Assembly (NCBI RefSeq): GCF_964340395.1
Contig: NC_135552.1
Location: 16,167,194 to 16,231,193 of the forward strand
Origin: Glandiceps talaboti
Lineage: Eukaryota > Hemichordata > Enteropneusta > Spengelidae
Length of the DNA stretch: 64,000 nt
Reading direction: 5' to 3'
The position numbers were made by a program, and so were the translations under genes. Within the stretch, counting starts at the first letter, position 1; every line of letters begins with the position of its first letter. Of this stretch, positions 1-23,904 are shown in pieces. The notes beneath the pieces are model-generated. The model had not been told where the DNA came from and did not search any database. It saw nothing but the letters and a program-made list of their open reading frames with translations.

Positions 1-1680
<1,680 letters not shown>

Positions 1681-1695
1681 ACATCAGCAGCAATA

Positions 1696-1990
1696 GCAAC
1701 AACAACAACAACAACAACAACAACATTAACAACAACAACGACGACGACAACAACAACAATGACGACGACAACAACAATAACAACAACAACAACAACAATA
1801 ACAGCAGCAACAACAAGTCACGATGTTGTCTCGTATTTATCGGTTCTCGAATCTCGGAAATAGATATTGAAGATTATTTTGCTAGAATCGTCACTTTGAG
1901 CACGAGTTTGACTCAAAATCAAGATTTGCAATTTCAAGAACAACAACAAGAACAGAAGCAGTAGCAGCAGCAGCAACAACAACAGCAACA
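1696..1990. repeat. (AAC)n and (CAG/CAA)n trinucleotide tracts
   Basis: Imperfect AAC/GAC trinucleotide array from 1696 to about 1816, with a second CAA/CAG cluster at about 1938-1993. The poly-Asn reading frame across it (1527-1964) has no other protein-like feature and is treated as low-complexity noise. Confidence 0.85.
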
Positions 1991-1994
1991 GCAA

Positions 1995-3190
1995 AACGAA
2001 TTTGACTTATCGAAAATAAGTATTAAAAAAAAGATTACATTGGAAGTATCGCCACTTTCAGCTAACGTTTGAATGATCATGATTTAAACAAAAAAAATAT
2101 TATTCAAAAGTAATTCATTGATTTGAAAAAAACCCCAGAATATCTATAGACTTGCTTTTCGGCGGGAAATGATCAATACTGAAAAAAAAATTGATGAATA
2201 TGGTAATTGTATTAAAAGTCTGATATAAACCATACAAATTGAATCTAATAAGTTTGAACGGTATTGATTTATACTGTAGAAATTTAACTTTGGATCGGGA
2301 TAGATGTTTGATGTAAAAATATAAAATCTTGTAGACACATCATCTACCACACGTACAACTCATTAAATATCATAACACAGAAACCCATAAAATGCACATC
2401 AAATAACATCAACGAAAAACCAGCCTTGACTAAATACTTACGATGGGTCCGTACTCGAACCCAGACTATAAAACCACGGTTACTGCACTATACATTTTAA
2501 CATATTCTGGCGAGTAAATACGCTAATTCTACAACATTAACATTACGACTTTTTGTCACCACTTGTTTCATAGGGACTGGTTTTGCAACTTCCTGATAAC
2601 CATGGAAACGACAGAGTAGGGAATATCATTAGTTCCCGACAACCAGTACTCGGCAAACAATGTAGTGTTGGTGGAAAATGTACTAGGAGAACTTAGAGTA
2701 AGCTTATTAAATTTATTAACGACATATGTGAACTAGGTAAACATTGGTTTATAAGTACTACTGTAATACTGAAATGAACATACTACCAATGCTAGTATGT
2801 GCATGGCTAAAATATTGGAATATCTTAACTCCAATGACAGATTTTAAGTGTAACGTATACACATATGACAGTGGTTCGTTTATCTTCTTGAAACTGTATT
2901 TGTCAGTTTTAGCTGTAGGCGCTAGGCTCATTTGTACTGGAGAGCTGGATTTATCGTTTATCTTCAAAGTTAAGCTGGGATTCCTGAGTAGACCAATGGT
3001 GGCCTATGACAACATAACATGTATGCGTCTACGTACTACAATTCAGTTTTTGCCGTGTAAGTGGATACGAATTGACGTCAATTCTAACATTCAACAGCAC
3101 TAGAGTATCGCTTAAAAGACTGAGTAGATAGATGGAAAGTCATTGAACGAAGAAATCTCACACGGAGTGATAGATTGCACTTGTTAAATT
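1995..3190. other. Noncoding stretch, nothing recognised
   Basis: Open frames here (for example 2744-3103, +) have no recognisable domain and unbiased composition. No repeat unit was identified by eye. Confidence 0.45.
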
Positions 3191-3196
3191 TACAGA

Positions 3197-3273
3197 CACA
3201 CTCACTCACTCACTCACTCACTCACTCACTCACTCACTCACTCACTCAATCACTCACACACACACACACACAA
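3197..3273. repeat. (CACT)n followed by (CA)n
   Basis: Tetranucleotide CACT array running into a short CA tract. Confidence 0.95.
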
Positions 3274-3360
3274 TCACACACGCCTTGCTCTATCACACTC
3301 AGACACGTGTATATATTTATGCATATATGAATGCACACATACATGCATTCAAGCCTGTTT

Positions 3361-3541
3361 ACTGACAGACAGACAGAGTGACAGACATACATACATATAG
3401 ACAGGCAGGCAGGCAGGCAGGCGTACATACATACACACATACATACATACATACATACATACATACATGATACATACATACATACATACATACATACATA
3501 CATACATACATACATACATACATACATACATACATACATAC
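3361..3541. repeat. (CAGA)/(CAGG)/(CATA)n compound microsatellite
   Basis: Short CAGA and CAGG runs lead into a long CATA tetranucleotide array. Tyr-Val-Cys-Met frames on the opposite strand are artefacts of the array. Confidence 0.96.
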
Positions 3542-3597
3542 AATAAGGCGATGGGTGTTGCAAGACGAACAATGGAATACTTGTATCAAGGAGCTTT

Positions 3598-4200
3598 TTA
3601 GCTATTATACACGGCGCTAGTGCGACCTCATGTCGATTCTATATGAAGCAAATTGAAACAATTGAGAAGGTAAAGAGGAGGGCGACTAAACAAATACCAG
3701 GTCTCTCCAAATTGTCTTACCCAGTAGAGATTTCAGTTGCTTAAGATCCTCTCATTAGCTTATCGTGACCTGATTGAAATGTTCAAAATATTGAAGGGAA
3801 CATATGACCCCCAGAAGTTTCAAATTTTGTGCAGCTGCGATCTGACTCGAGTACCAGAGGTCATCAGTTTAAGATTTATGAAACATTGTCTCATCTTTAA
3901 TCTAAGAAAATATGCATTTGTAAATAGATCAGTTGATCATAAGATATGGAACAAATTGCCAGCCAATGTGGTATCATCATCATCATCAACTGCATGGATG
4001 TTTGAAAGTCGTCTAGATAAACTATGGGAAAACCAACCCTTGTATTATGCTTATAAAGAAAACGCTGTTGAAACTTCACTATATAGAGACTGTAGAACAC
4101 GTGAACTTCATGACTAAGTTAGCACAGAGCTGACAGTAGAGGCCAGATAGGCCGAAAGTCACAATGAATCTGATAGTTGTTGAGTGCACAGTAAAAGTTA
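3598..4200 (+). mobile_element. Degenerate non-LTR retrotransposon 3' end
   Basis: Pieces of a LINE ORF2 C-terminus can be read across frames on the plus strand. First comes a segment like LVRPHVDSI followed by IEKVKRRATKQIPGLSKLSY (about 3620-3720). Then a TRG-like motif, and finally KYAFVNRSVDHKIWNKLPAN with a downstream RLDKLWENQP stretch (about 3907-4035). This order (LVRPHLEY..., EKVQRRATK, TRG, FFSQRVVNTWNSLP, LDKYW) is the usual post-RT region of L2/CR1/Rex-like and related LINEs. The frame shifts several times and stops occur, so it is a dead 5'-truncated copy. The 5' part, RT core and endonuclease are absent. Confidence 0.75.
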
Positions 4201-5144
4201 CGTTTTTATCAATTGTAACATTTTATATACCAACCAATCTCGCAATGGTTTATCTGAATATTGATTGATTTGCTTAAACTTACTAATCAAACCAATAACA
4301 CGAGTTTGACGGAAAAACAGAATCACTGTATTCTAATAATTCAGTGACACTGTGTCATTATTTGTTTGTGATATTATTAACTCTACATGAACAGTTTGCA
4401 TGATTGTTATTACATCAAGATTTCATCGCCGTCACTAGTAAAACATGATTGAAACTCGAGCTAGGTGTGACGTCTTTCTAAAAAAAAAGAATATCTTCCC
4501 ATTACAGCGAAGACTAATAGCTGATGTTATTTCTATTGGTGTGAATCTGGACTTCAACCCCCCCCCCCCCCATTCAAGGATAACGTAATTCAATGGAGAA
4601 ACATTGCATCAATGAAAGTCGTGACATTCATAAACGCATGCGCACGCATATCCATCCAAAGACGATGTGACTTCAAACTAATGTTTTTTTTCTTCACTAA
4701 GTGTTTTCTTTTCAATGCTGTGATAAAATGAAATATTATCAATTACTGTTTCTTTATCTCAAAATATGACATTGCTTTGTAGTCAAACAAAAGAATCCGT
4801 ATCGAATATATTGGTGAATATATGAGAAAAAAGGGTTTCTGCGTATTAAAAAGTTCGAAAAATGCCTCGAAGAAGTTATGAGGCATTGGTTTTACCTTGT
4901 GATATGAGAAATTCGTACTCAATTCTCAAAGCGACAAAAAATGAAATGAAATAAAATAAAATAAACAAATAAACACTATTTGATGAAGAAACAATAAAGA
5001 ACACACAAGTTGTAAATTTGAAAATGATTAGTAAACATTCATAAAAGAAGTCAGTAGATATCAACACTGCAGTTTTCGACCTTATATATTGTCCATCTCG
5101 ATCTCAAATAACGTTTTGCTGTTCTTGCTGCATAACTTTCATCC

Positions 5145-5285
5145 CGTGTCCCCTCTCCTCTTACAGTATCCAGTAATTGTTTATCCTACCTAAAATATAT
5201 CTAGCTTCAAACTTTGAAACTTCGAAAGTTGTTTGTAATGGCCTCAAAGGTTGTCTGTTATACAGAAGGTGATCAAAGGTATAAG
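5145..5285 (+). repeat. Diverged direct duplication, copy 1
   Basis: Shares an ordered series of blocks with 5582-5703: cccctctc, tatatcta, gaaagtt, ttgtctgt.atacagaa, and gt..aaggta. The copies are about 437 bases apart and many substitutions separate them. Confidence 0.55.
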
Positions 5286-5581
5286 ACGGTATACTGTTGA
5301 GTTTTTAGTTTGTTTTGACTATGTTTACTTCTATTCAGTATACTAATGGAATCCGTTTTATTTAACGTGGTACTGAGCTTATAGTTATACACCCCCACCA
5401 CCCCGCCGAATCGCTAACTTGTGTCCCTCACCCGAAATAACCTGGGATAAATCCACACTTCTGTTTTACCTTTCTGTTCAGTTTGAGGTTTGGTAATAAA
5501 AAAAGGTATTGATATTGTAATTGAAAAGTTTTGTTCGTTTGCATTGATATTGTTTCATTGCATATTAAAGTTTTATCTGGT

Positions 5582-5703
5582 GCCCCTCTCTTCGACAGTG
5601 TCCGAGAATACTTTGCCCTACGTAGTGTATATCTAAAAAGTTGAAAGTTCCCGGTAATAGCTTTCAAAAGTTGTCTGTAATACAGAAAGTGGTCCAAGGT
5701 AAA
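5582..5703 (+). repeat. Diverged direct duplication, copy 2
   Basis: Partner of 5145-5285; the shared blocks occur in the same order with small indels. Confidence 0.55.
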
Positions 5704-6541
5704 TACGTGCAATTGGTCGTTCAATGATGAAATCACGTCAAAGGCCAGTCTTTGTTGTTATCTTTGCAAACTGCAGTGTTGTGAATGCCGTCTACGAAAA
5801 CTCCGATTTGTTGATGTTTTGGTAAAAAAGAAGAAGAAAGGTCTTGCGATTGCATATATCTCCAAGTCTGCTGCCAATATCGACAGTGAATATAACCAGT
5901 ACTACCACAGTGACCTGAACTCTTGGTCATCCCGCTTGGCACGCGAGCATAATCTCAAAAGACACGCCCTTTGACAGTCGCGAGTTCACCGCGCGCTACC
6001 CAAACCAACCCGATTCCCGCCAGTGAAAGCGACCCGAATGTATTCCGCTACGGAAAAGTCCACTTTAATCGGGTAATTTTACAACAATTTAAACATGGCT
6101 ATTCCATTGTCCGGGTTCTCCGTTGGCACGTGCAGGTCACGTGGCGCGGCTCCAGTACATACCATTTACGCTTCCGATGATGCAAACCATAATTATCTAA
6201 AATGGCGGTTCATTTTACGTGGGATAGCTTCCTATTTTGCTCACACTCTCTGTCTTCCTCCAAGGACATGTGCTCATCACTGGTTCGGGCAGACCTACGT
6301 ATAATGGGAAAGTTGCCATCTTTTGAACCCTCTCGCATTATCAATATTTACCGCCAAATATTTACCGACAAATATTTAAAAGTAATACATGTAGCTGTTA
6401 ATTTCAACACTTTGATATTTATTATTATCATCTCCGTTTTCCTGAAATGTTCTTATGATACACATAAAGGCGCGCACTCAATTTCATTTCATTTTGTTTT
6501 ACTTAAATTCCATAGCTAAAATATGTTACATGTTTTTCATA

Positions 6542-6580
6542 TTTGTTTGTTTGTTTGTTTGTTTGTTTGTTGTTTATTTA
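6542..6580. repeat. (TTTG)n microsatellite
   Basis: Tetranucleotide TTTG array of about eight units. Confidence 0.9.
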
Positions 6581-6720
6581 CTTTGGTAGTTTAATGTCAC
6601 CAAAGTATTGTTTTTGTTGTCTTTTTTCCTTTGTCATGTGACCTTGACTCTTTTAACAACAGTTGTCAAAAATTTGTGATTTTAAAGTATGAAACATACT
6701 TGAATATTAAAGTATGATAC

Positions 6721-7002
6721 GCACATACATTTACACAAACACACACACGCACGCGCGCACACACACACATACACGCACACACATACATACACACACACGC
6801 ACACACACACACACGCACGTCTATTTCCTTGTTTGTTTGTTTGTCTGTTTGTTTGTTTGTTTGTTTGTGTGTATATGTGTATGTATGTGTGTATGTATGT
6901 ATGTATGTATAGTATGTATGTATGTATGTATGTATGTATGTATGTATGTATGTATGTATGTATGTATGTATGTATGTATGTATGTATGTATGTATGTATG
7001 TA
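6721..7002. repeat. Compound (CA)n-(TTTG)n-(TATG)n array
   Basis: CA-rich tract (6721-6818), TTTG tract (about 6829-6868), then a long TATG array ending at 7002. Confidence 0.96.
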
Positions 7003-8160
7003 TTAGCTATATCGGCAACTCCAAGTAATAATTATAATTTCAACATTGAAAGACTTTGTTCAATATATTCGGTTCAAGAGAGTTTCACAAGTTCATGACC
7101 CCAATCAGGCACGTCCTTCAACCACACCAAATTTCACGTACGTTTAGTCTGTTCTAATATTTTATCAAAATCAACCAATCAAATTGTTGATCTCTATGCT
7201 ATGATATGTTTTATTCTAAATCGCCACTCAACATCGTTCTTTACAGCCATTACAAATTTGAAAAGTTTAAAACTTCTGTGCATGTTCGACATAATATGTC
7301 AATTATCAACCGTCTGATGAAATGAATTACATTTCTTAAAGCATTGATTCATTTCAGTATCTATTTCAACCCCGATTCAAATAAAAAGCAAATATTTTTT
7401 CTTCAAAGGAATGAAGTAGGGAATATGAATGCGTTGATAGACCTGCATATGGAACTCTAAGAACAACAGCCGTCGAATAGCACCCACGACACTGAGCACA
7501 TAGATAAATTCATTGTATGGAGCCACGGCAATTTGGTTTCGTCATCAAATGTAGCCCGTGCAATTTAATGGAATTAAATTTTGGCTTGTGGCGAGTGCGT
7601 GCGCCTCGATAAATTTACTGCAGGCGACGAAGTACCGTGCAGAGTACGAGCGAAGCAAAAAAAAACAACAACCCAACAAACTATCCTGGTTCGGAAAAAA
7701 ATGATATTCCGAGGCTTATCAGTGGATTTTTACTTAGCTGTCGAGACCCAGCCCGGGAACAAAAAGCATAAGAGACCGTCTTCATGACACACACGATAGA
7801 AAGTCAGTCGGCGTAACTCATCGATATCGCTCATTCAGTTGATTAACACATAACAGTACGATTCTGAGTAAAAGGTCCGTGTTTTATGTCAAACTCCTAT
7901 TGATGACATTCGCCCATCCGATCGCTTTTTGTAAGCGCGTCCTCGGATCACTCTACAGGAGAAAGGGTCCTCCGACAGGTTTCTTGCACATTTTCGACAC
8001 ACCACAAAAGAAAACTCGACTCGGGTACACGGTTGAAGCTTTTCTCCATTATATTAATGCTCGTTTTTTTTTCTTTTTTTATAAAAGATTAATAAAAGAA
8101 AAAAAATTGATAGAGTCGTAAGCAAACGCAAAAAGTGACAGATGGACAGCGAGAAAAAAC
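7003..8160. other. Noncoding stretch, locally CpG-containing
   Basis: Around 7580-8050 CpG dinucleotides are more frequent than in the flanks. No exon or domain could be supported. Confidence 0.4.
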
Positions 8161-8187
8161 GAGATAAAAGATCATCAATGGCATAAA

Positions 8188-8255
8188 ATTTGCATATCAT
8201 TTGAATATTGATGAGAGTGCAGTTCTGCTATAAAACGTTATAAACGTAGCATATG
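8188..8255 (+). promoter_or_regulatory. Candidate core promoter: octamer, TATA box, E-box
   Basis: An exact POU octamer ATTTGCAT (8188-8195), a TATA box TATAAAA (8229-8235) and an E-box CATATG (8250-8255) lie within 70 bases on the plus strand. A strong donor-like CAG|GTAGGT follows at 8556/8557. This arrangement could start a plus-strand transcript. The next convincing plus-strand acceptor is the one before the NeuroD coding exon, so this may be a distal NeuroD promoter. The motifs are seen; the role and target are inference, since isolated motifs occur by chance. Confidence 0.25.
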
Positions 8256-8257
8256 GC

Positions 8258-8556
8258 CTCATATCCTATGCGTAATTCGCCCCACTACAAACAGAAAATC
8301 TGTCAATTTTGTGTCTACTTGTAAAAGTTTGCTCAACCCACTATTCATTAAAACAGTAAAGTACATCAGTTATCTTCAGACACTCCGTCGTGGCGTCGAT
8401 TCGTTGAAGTTGATCTACACTGTGGATTGCGACGTTTGCCAGCACTCTGATGGTTGAAGATTTTCCTAATACAGATACACGCTGTTCACACTGTTAACTT
8501 AGGAAACAATTCTGAGTTCATTCATTTTTTCTGGGGTGCAAAGCTGAGAGTCTCAG
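8258..8556 (+). other. Candidate 5' noncoding exon ending at a strong donor
   Basis: Lies between a TATA box about 25 bases upstream and the donor-like CAG|GTAGGT at 8556/8557. No long ORF runs through it. NeuroD genes in other animals often have a noncoding first exon spliced to a single coding exon, and the NeuroD exon here has an acceptor at 21347-21348. The link would imply an intron of about 12.8 kb and is speculative. Confidence 0.2.
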
Positions 8557-10957
8557 GTAGGTGCGCTTTTAGAGTATAATTTTTTAATGGTGTATTTACA
8601 GGAAATCAGTAGCACGGTTTTTTAATTCGGTTAAAACTTCAATACACACTCATAACGGCTTCTATTTCAACTTATAATGTGCGATCAATAATATACTATA
8701 TTGCTATGCATCGATTGAAATTTTCATTACCGTAACAGCTTTTATTTTAAAATAACTGCATTAAAACAATTCATCAATAATTTTGTTTTAAATGTACACA
8801 AATCATTTTCGTGTTCTTTTAGTCAAAGTTTAACACATAATGGATACATTCATCACAGAGTCCAAATTTTACCAAATTTGATATCTTAAAAATAAGGGAA
8901 AACAGTCGAGCGTTTTCCTATCCCAAATTGAATAATTTCTCTGGTTATTTCTTAGCAGTCTCGTTCACCAATATTGGTTTCTTTTGTGTTAATGGTTTTA
9001 CGTGTTTCGGGTTATGTTTAGGGGCCTGTTTTTTTTCTCTGGAGAACGAACGACTTGTGTAGCTGGGTAAGGAGACGGTGTGATATTGTGGTTGCATTTT
9101 GTTTGATAACGGATATCGCCGTTGATTTATGCTATGTCTGTGTGTGTTAGTAGACACGGTATTCCTGTCTCAATATACAATCTCACTTAAAAGCCCCACT
9201 GCCAATGTACAACCCAGACTACCAGTGATACTGTTTACGCAGGGAAGTACACATTTCGTTACAACTTTGTGAAATTAAATGCCCTTATGAAAAATAAATC
9301 GTCTTGTCGCAATATTCTCTAGGTCTTTGAGAACTTTGAAATACGGACTTAAATTTTTTTTTTTTCAATTGCAAGCTTAAACTTGTTGTTGTCCCAAATT
9401 CTTTTGATAGACGGAAGCGGAAAAAACAAAATTACAAACAACTTATTACCGTCATATGTATTAATTTTTTTTTTAGAGATTTGGTATTTAAAAAAATCCC
9501 GCCTTTTTACGAGTCATATTTGTAAATACAATCTCCAGTTGTATGTTTTTTTTCCACTGAAAATTGATACTTTTTAATTCAAACTTGACAACAATATACA
9601 AATAGGGACGAATTTGTCTGAAAAAGTTTGAAAAAAAAATTCATCCCAATAGACGGGAAATTTCTTCTTCAATTTAGACACGAAAATATTTCTTTAATAT
9701 TGGCGGGAAAATTTGTCGTCAACCTATAGACGAAATGGTTCGTACTGGAGAGGTTCATCCGGATATGAAATATGACATCATGGTGTTATACACACATCTA
9801 GTGTGTCTAGCAAGGCGACTGTTCATCAGTCCTCGACTTACTATCACTAGATGTGGAGTAAATTGCATGAAATCGACATGCATACTCAGTCACCATCTGT
9901 GATACGTTTCGGAAATCGACATCAACCAACCAGAGGAGAACAAGCACCAACAACGCTTGATAAGGTATCATTAAATTTGGTTATATGAAATTAGACCACT
10001 TCGACAGCGGCCCATAATTCTTGTGAGTCAATTGGCAGCGCATTTAATGCCCCGGCGTCCCTTGGGCCACTAATTCATATCCAAAAAGCACATGTGTAGA
10101 TTTTGCCAATATACGACCAACACGACGTAATGAAATGGGGACAATTTCCTAAGATTGGTTCATTTTACAATCGTTCACTGTTACAGTGTTTCGCTGATCG
10201 GAAATATGTCAAGTGGTGGTAATTTCCACGTGAATAAAAGACGAATTGTATTATGAAAATAACTATACCAAAATTGAAATATCTACAGTGTGTTGAGATA
10301 TCATTGCATAGCCGAGTTACGACTGTAATCTCCTTAACTGTGAATATAACGAACATGAAAGGGGATTTCCAAAAGTGGATTTGGGAAAATATACATCGAA
10401 TTCTGAGCAATACTCGACCTTTCATACTTTTTTTTAAGCTTAAGTCGGCGATTTCAACTTAACATGGCCACAAAGATGGTAAAATGCTGTAAAACTATTA
10501 AATACTTTAGTTGGTTTGCAAAAAAGAACAATTCGTTCTATCTGGAATTTTGTCAATTTACTACAATAAAGGCTAATATCCAGGAGTGACCTTCTTTGGG
10601 ATCCGCCTCACCCGTCAATGTAATCAACTTACCCGGGTCTCTTTTGGGAATATTTGGATGGTGGCATGGAAGACGAGAAATTTGGGCTGTAATGGGGCCT
10701 ACTCGAGCCACCTGATCCCTTTAACTACACAAAGACGCTGACTGACTACAACTCGGGGAAATGCCAGCGGCGTTCACAAATATAGTCTCTACTTGTTTCA
10801 TGCTAAATTTACGGTAAATTAACTATTTTGTAGGGGATATTCAAATATATAGCAACGCGTTTACATTTTCCTCTTGGACTTTTCTGCTGCCGAAATATCC
10901 AATTTTAAGAGTGGTATATCCAGCCACTGCCATAGAATGTCGTTGATATGTGGTATA

Positions 10958-10970
<13 letters not shown>
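8557..10970. other. Noncoding AT-rich stretch
   Basis: Several poly(T)/poly(A) runs and loosely repeated tagacg...aaattt phrases at about 9605-9740. No gene or complete element was recognised. Confidence 0.45.

Positions 10971-10971
<1 letters not shown>

Positions 10972-11015
<44 letters not shown>
10972..11015. repeat. (CA)n microsatellite
   Basis: Pure CA dinucleotide array of about 22 units. Confidence 0.97.
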
Positions 11016-11017
<2 letters not shown>

Positions 11018-13100
11018 TGAAATTGCCATTTTAAGTTAACAATGACGATTCACCCTGAAACAAAAACGGTTTATTTTTTTTGAGTGATTCAACGGTAGTA
11101 TTTTTAATCATTTCCTGTGAAATTGTGAGGAGTGAATATTTTGTGAGTCACCGACATACAGTTACTCCAGACAATCGATCGCCTCCATTACAACAAACAT
11201 TAATCTTTCCGTGTGTGCGTGCGTTCGTTCGTTCTCATATGTTGATTAAAATTGATTAGGTTACCTACATTTAACTAATCCGGAGATTGACTATGATTCA
11301 AGCATTTACAAATACGTTGGTTCATAGGTGTTTTTTTTTTATAAAAAGAAAAAAAGGATTAGTTTTATTTTATCACCTAGTTAGCTGTAACCTTGGCAAT
11401 AGGTTTATATTTTTGAAGATACTAAAAATGACATCCACCCACCCTGACCAATCTTGCTACTAAGTCAACATAACTTTTATAAAAAAAAAATTAATTAAAT
11501 TTGGAACTTAGTGTGGTCTACGGTAGTGTGAATTTGCTACCACGCTCATGAAAGGTCTATGTCGGGAATTCATCTAAACGTTTCCTTGTTGCAATACATG
11601 GTAATCCATCCATTGGTGTCCTTGGAAACCTCAAAATGACGAAGCTAATTCCGAAAAAGTTGTAAAAAAATATTTTGATCGGCAACGTTTCTGATTGATG
11701 ATGCGATTATGGCTTAGTGGTGAAATAGTTCAATTGTGATTGACATCTTTAATTATCGCAGTCATCAATGGTAAAAAAAAAACTTGATAAGGGCTCTTCT
11801 TTGTTTTCTCTGAAATATAATTGTCTAGCTCATTTGCATAATCATATAAATTTGGTGTAAATGAGATTTGTTCGCGTGTCTGGAATGTAGTTATATTGTT
11901 TCCCAACGGTGTTTCTAAAATACCCGGAAGACTTGCGCATATTAATTGGACGGCGTCTCGTCCGTTCTGTAATGTTATTGACACGATCGACCGAGAACCT
12001 ATCAAATCCGAATTGTTTTAAGATTATTTTAGACATATAGTGGAAATGAATTGCGATGAAATTTGTTCGGAGGGATTCAACCATTTTTTTTAGATGATCG
12101 TTTCTGTGGCATCGTATCTCCTATACTCGCGTTGAATACCAAAATACCTTATCCTGAATTAAATAGCCAGGCATTGTCATTATGATTGGAGAACAATAGA
12201 TACAACAAAATGTATGTATTACTTCCAACTGGATGCATATTTGAATATAAGGGTGATTGACAGCGGCGCACCCGTTACTCTTATCTAGGCAAACAACAAT
12301 ACGTCCCGAAGTACCAGTCAGGATGGATGCAGTGCTCTGCTTATCAGCAACAATCACGCTTCGATGATAATCAACCCGGATTACGAAGAACCATGAAAAA
12401 GTAAAATTGCTCTACCCGTAAAATCAACCTATCGTAACTAGAATTTAACGATTGAACGATCTCCGATTTTTTTGTAGACTGTCGAGCCAATTTGCGAGAG
12501 GCGAATAGAATTTAGTCCACTGTGAATCCCCAAAGGATTTCAAAACGCCAGTAATTTTACCCGAAATTAGATGACGAATTTCCGAACTCGCGGGAAGAGA
12601 CCCGGGTTTTGTGGTAATGGGGATTGTCAGTCTTATGCATATTGGTTGGATAAAAATTGTGATGAACTTTTAACGCTGTCAGTTGCATTGCAATTTTTTT
12701 TATAGCTTCAGTTGTTTCAAAACAAAGACGAACGAAATAAGAAAATGTTTGAATGGCAGTGGTAAGGATGACGTCTCGTAACCAACAGCAACAGACTGAA
12801 GTCTATATTTCAAGTTTCAAGAAAACAAAACATACGAACAATAACAATGAAAATTGTGAAATTCAAAGAATAGGGGAATAAAAAACAAAGTCCAAGAAAA
12901 TAAGACGCTTCGACTTTAACCAGTATTACAAACTTGTTCACGGGACATGGAGAACTTGTCTTTCGTAGAACTTTTACTATCAGTTTGTTTTTCGAATCAC
13001 TTCCTGTATAATATTTGCCATATCAAAATTGTACTCATTTATTTGTACGTAGTGTTTAGCAATTCATGATTGACAGACACGGACTTAGTCTGTATTCTTC
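11016..13100. other. Noncoding stretch, nothing recognised
   Basis: Minus-strand frames of 80-90 codons at 11730-12084 overlap each other in different frames and show no domain. They are not annotated as genes. Confidence 0.45.
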
Positions 13101-13102
13101 CG

Positions 13103-13161
<59 letters not shown>
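13103..13161. repeat. (TTG)n microsatellite
   Basis: About 19 TTG units; read antisense this gives poly-Asn. Confidence 0.97.
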
Positions 13162-21348
<8,187 letters not shown>

Positions 21349-21388
21349 AAGCATTTGAATTCATCGGATAAGCTTAAGAGTCCGAAGT

Positions 21389-22501
21389 ATGCCCAGTGCA
21401 GTCGACGGTCGCAGTAAAATGAAGGCACAGGATGTTTACTGCTACGATGCTGTAGATGAGACGTCGGAGGGAGAAGAGCTAATGTCCGAGGAAGATTGTG
21501 AAGACTCTCCGTCCGTTCCAGTGACCACACCGAGCGGGAAATCATCGAAGAGGGAATATCCACTACGTAGACGCAACCAAACGCGAAAACAGAAGGCTCG
21601 AGACTCGGACGAGAAACCGACGCCAAAACGACGTGGTCCGAAGAAAAAGAGAATGACCAAGGCACGTATCCTGAAATTTAAACAAAGGCGAGTAAAGGCC
21701 AATGCCCGGGAGCGTAACCGTATGCACGGCTTGAACGAAGCCTTGGATAACCTAAGAGAAGTTGTTCCTTGCTATTCCAAAACTCAAAAACTGTCGAAAA
21801 TTGAAACCCTGCGACTGGCCAAAAATTACATTGCAGCTTTGTCGAGTATCTTGGAATCGGATACCGTACCAGACACGGTCAGCTTTGCTCAGACTTTGTC
21901 AAAAGGTCTATCTCAACCAACCACAAACTTAGTTGCAGGATGCATGCAATTGAACCCAAGGACTTTGTTACCAGAAGCAAACACATGTAAACAGTTCAAC
22001 TTTAGTTTTTGGCCGGACAAGTCAAACTTTGAACCCGCTTTGCTCGGCACAGTCGACACTGGTAGTAATGTTATACTGAACTTTCTTGAGGCTAAGATAA
22101 ACGGGACATTTATCCCCAACAAGAGTGGAAGTGTTAGCGAGAGCAGTGAATTCAGCGGTTGTGATGTCACAAACAGCCCCAAGACATCATATCACGGAAG
22201 GATGAGTTATTTCCCTGCTCTCTCCAAGGAAAACTTAGAGAATGCTCGCAATGCCCCGCAAATACCACTGACTACACAGGACACTTTTCAAAATATAGCG
22301 GCCCTAATGACGTCACCATCAGCTCATTTCATGCAAAACATCGGCATGAATTTGACCTCGCTACGAAAGATGGCCACTGAAGGGACGACGAACTGCGACA
22401 TGTCCCTGGATGACTTCGTCCATTACGACAGTCCGCTGGTTGATAGAGAATTACAACTCAGTGTCTTGGACGCCACAACCGATGCTGTGTTCGACAGCTG
22501 A
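21389..22501 (+). CDS. neurod: NeuroD-family bHLH transcription factor
   Basis: Encodes 370 residues, close to the 330-380 usual for NeuroD proteins. Order of features: acidic N-terminus (about 24-40), Lys/Arg-rich segment [13 protein letters not shown] (81-93) matching the NeuroD pre-bHLH signature, basic region [16 protein letters not shown] (101-116), helix-loop-helix to about 154 with [22 protein letters not shown], then the NeuroD-specific [14 protein letters not shown]...LNPRTLLPE block (172-196). The C-terminus, ending in DAVFDS, is diverged. These proteins act in the nucleus as E-protein heterodimers on CANNTG E-boxes and drive neuronal differentiation (family knowledge). The coding exon has no introns. 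ATGs at 21389 and 21419 are both possible starts; the first is used because it is in frame and upstream. Odd points: the second helix reads [23 protein letters not shown], more divergent than most bilaterian NeuroDs. Neurogenin and Atonal are excluded by the post-bHLH block. Confidence 0.95.
   Translation: MPSAVDGRSKMKAQDVYCYDAVDETSEGEELMSEEDCEDSPSVPVTTPSGKSSKREYPLRRRNQTRKQKARDSDEKPTPKRRGPKKKRMTKARILKFKQRRVKANARERNRMHGLNEALDNLREVVPCYSKTQKLSKIETLRLAKNYIAALSSILESDTVPDTVSFAQTLSKGLSQPTTNLVAGCMQLNPRTLLPEANTCKQFNFSFWPDKSNFEPALLGTVDTGSNVILNFLEAKINGTFIPNKSGSVSESSEFSGCDVTNSPKTSYHGRMSYFPALSKENLENARNAPQIPLTTQDTFQNIAALMTSPSAHFMQNIGMNLTSLRKMATEGTTNCDMSLDDFVHYDSPLVDRELQLSVLDATTDAVFDS

Positions 22502-23904
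<1,403 letters not shown>

Larger units (their letters stand above)
4200..6540. other. Noncoding stretch with a diverged local duplication
   Basis: Contains a poly(C) run near 4558-4571 and a diverged duplicated segment (5145-5285 and 5582-5703, listed separately). No gene was recognised; the GC-richer part at about 5930-6060 has no evident exon. Confidence 0.45.

Noticed and set aside
3246-3589. Overlapping Met-Tyr-Val-Cys frames
   Set aside because: They are translations of a CATA tetranucleotide array in several frames; the same applies to arrays at 6.7-7.0, 33.5-33.9, 42.2 and 43.3 kb.
11730-12084. Two overlapping minus-strand frames of 80-91 codons
   Set aside because: They overlap in different frames with no family resemblance; likely chance in AT-rich DNA.
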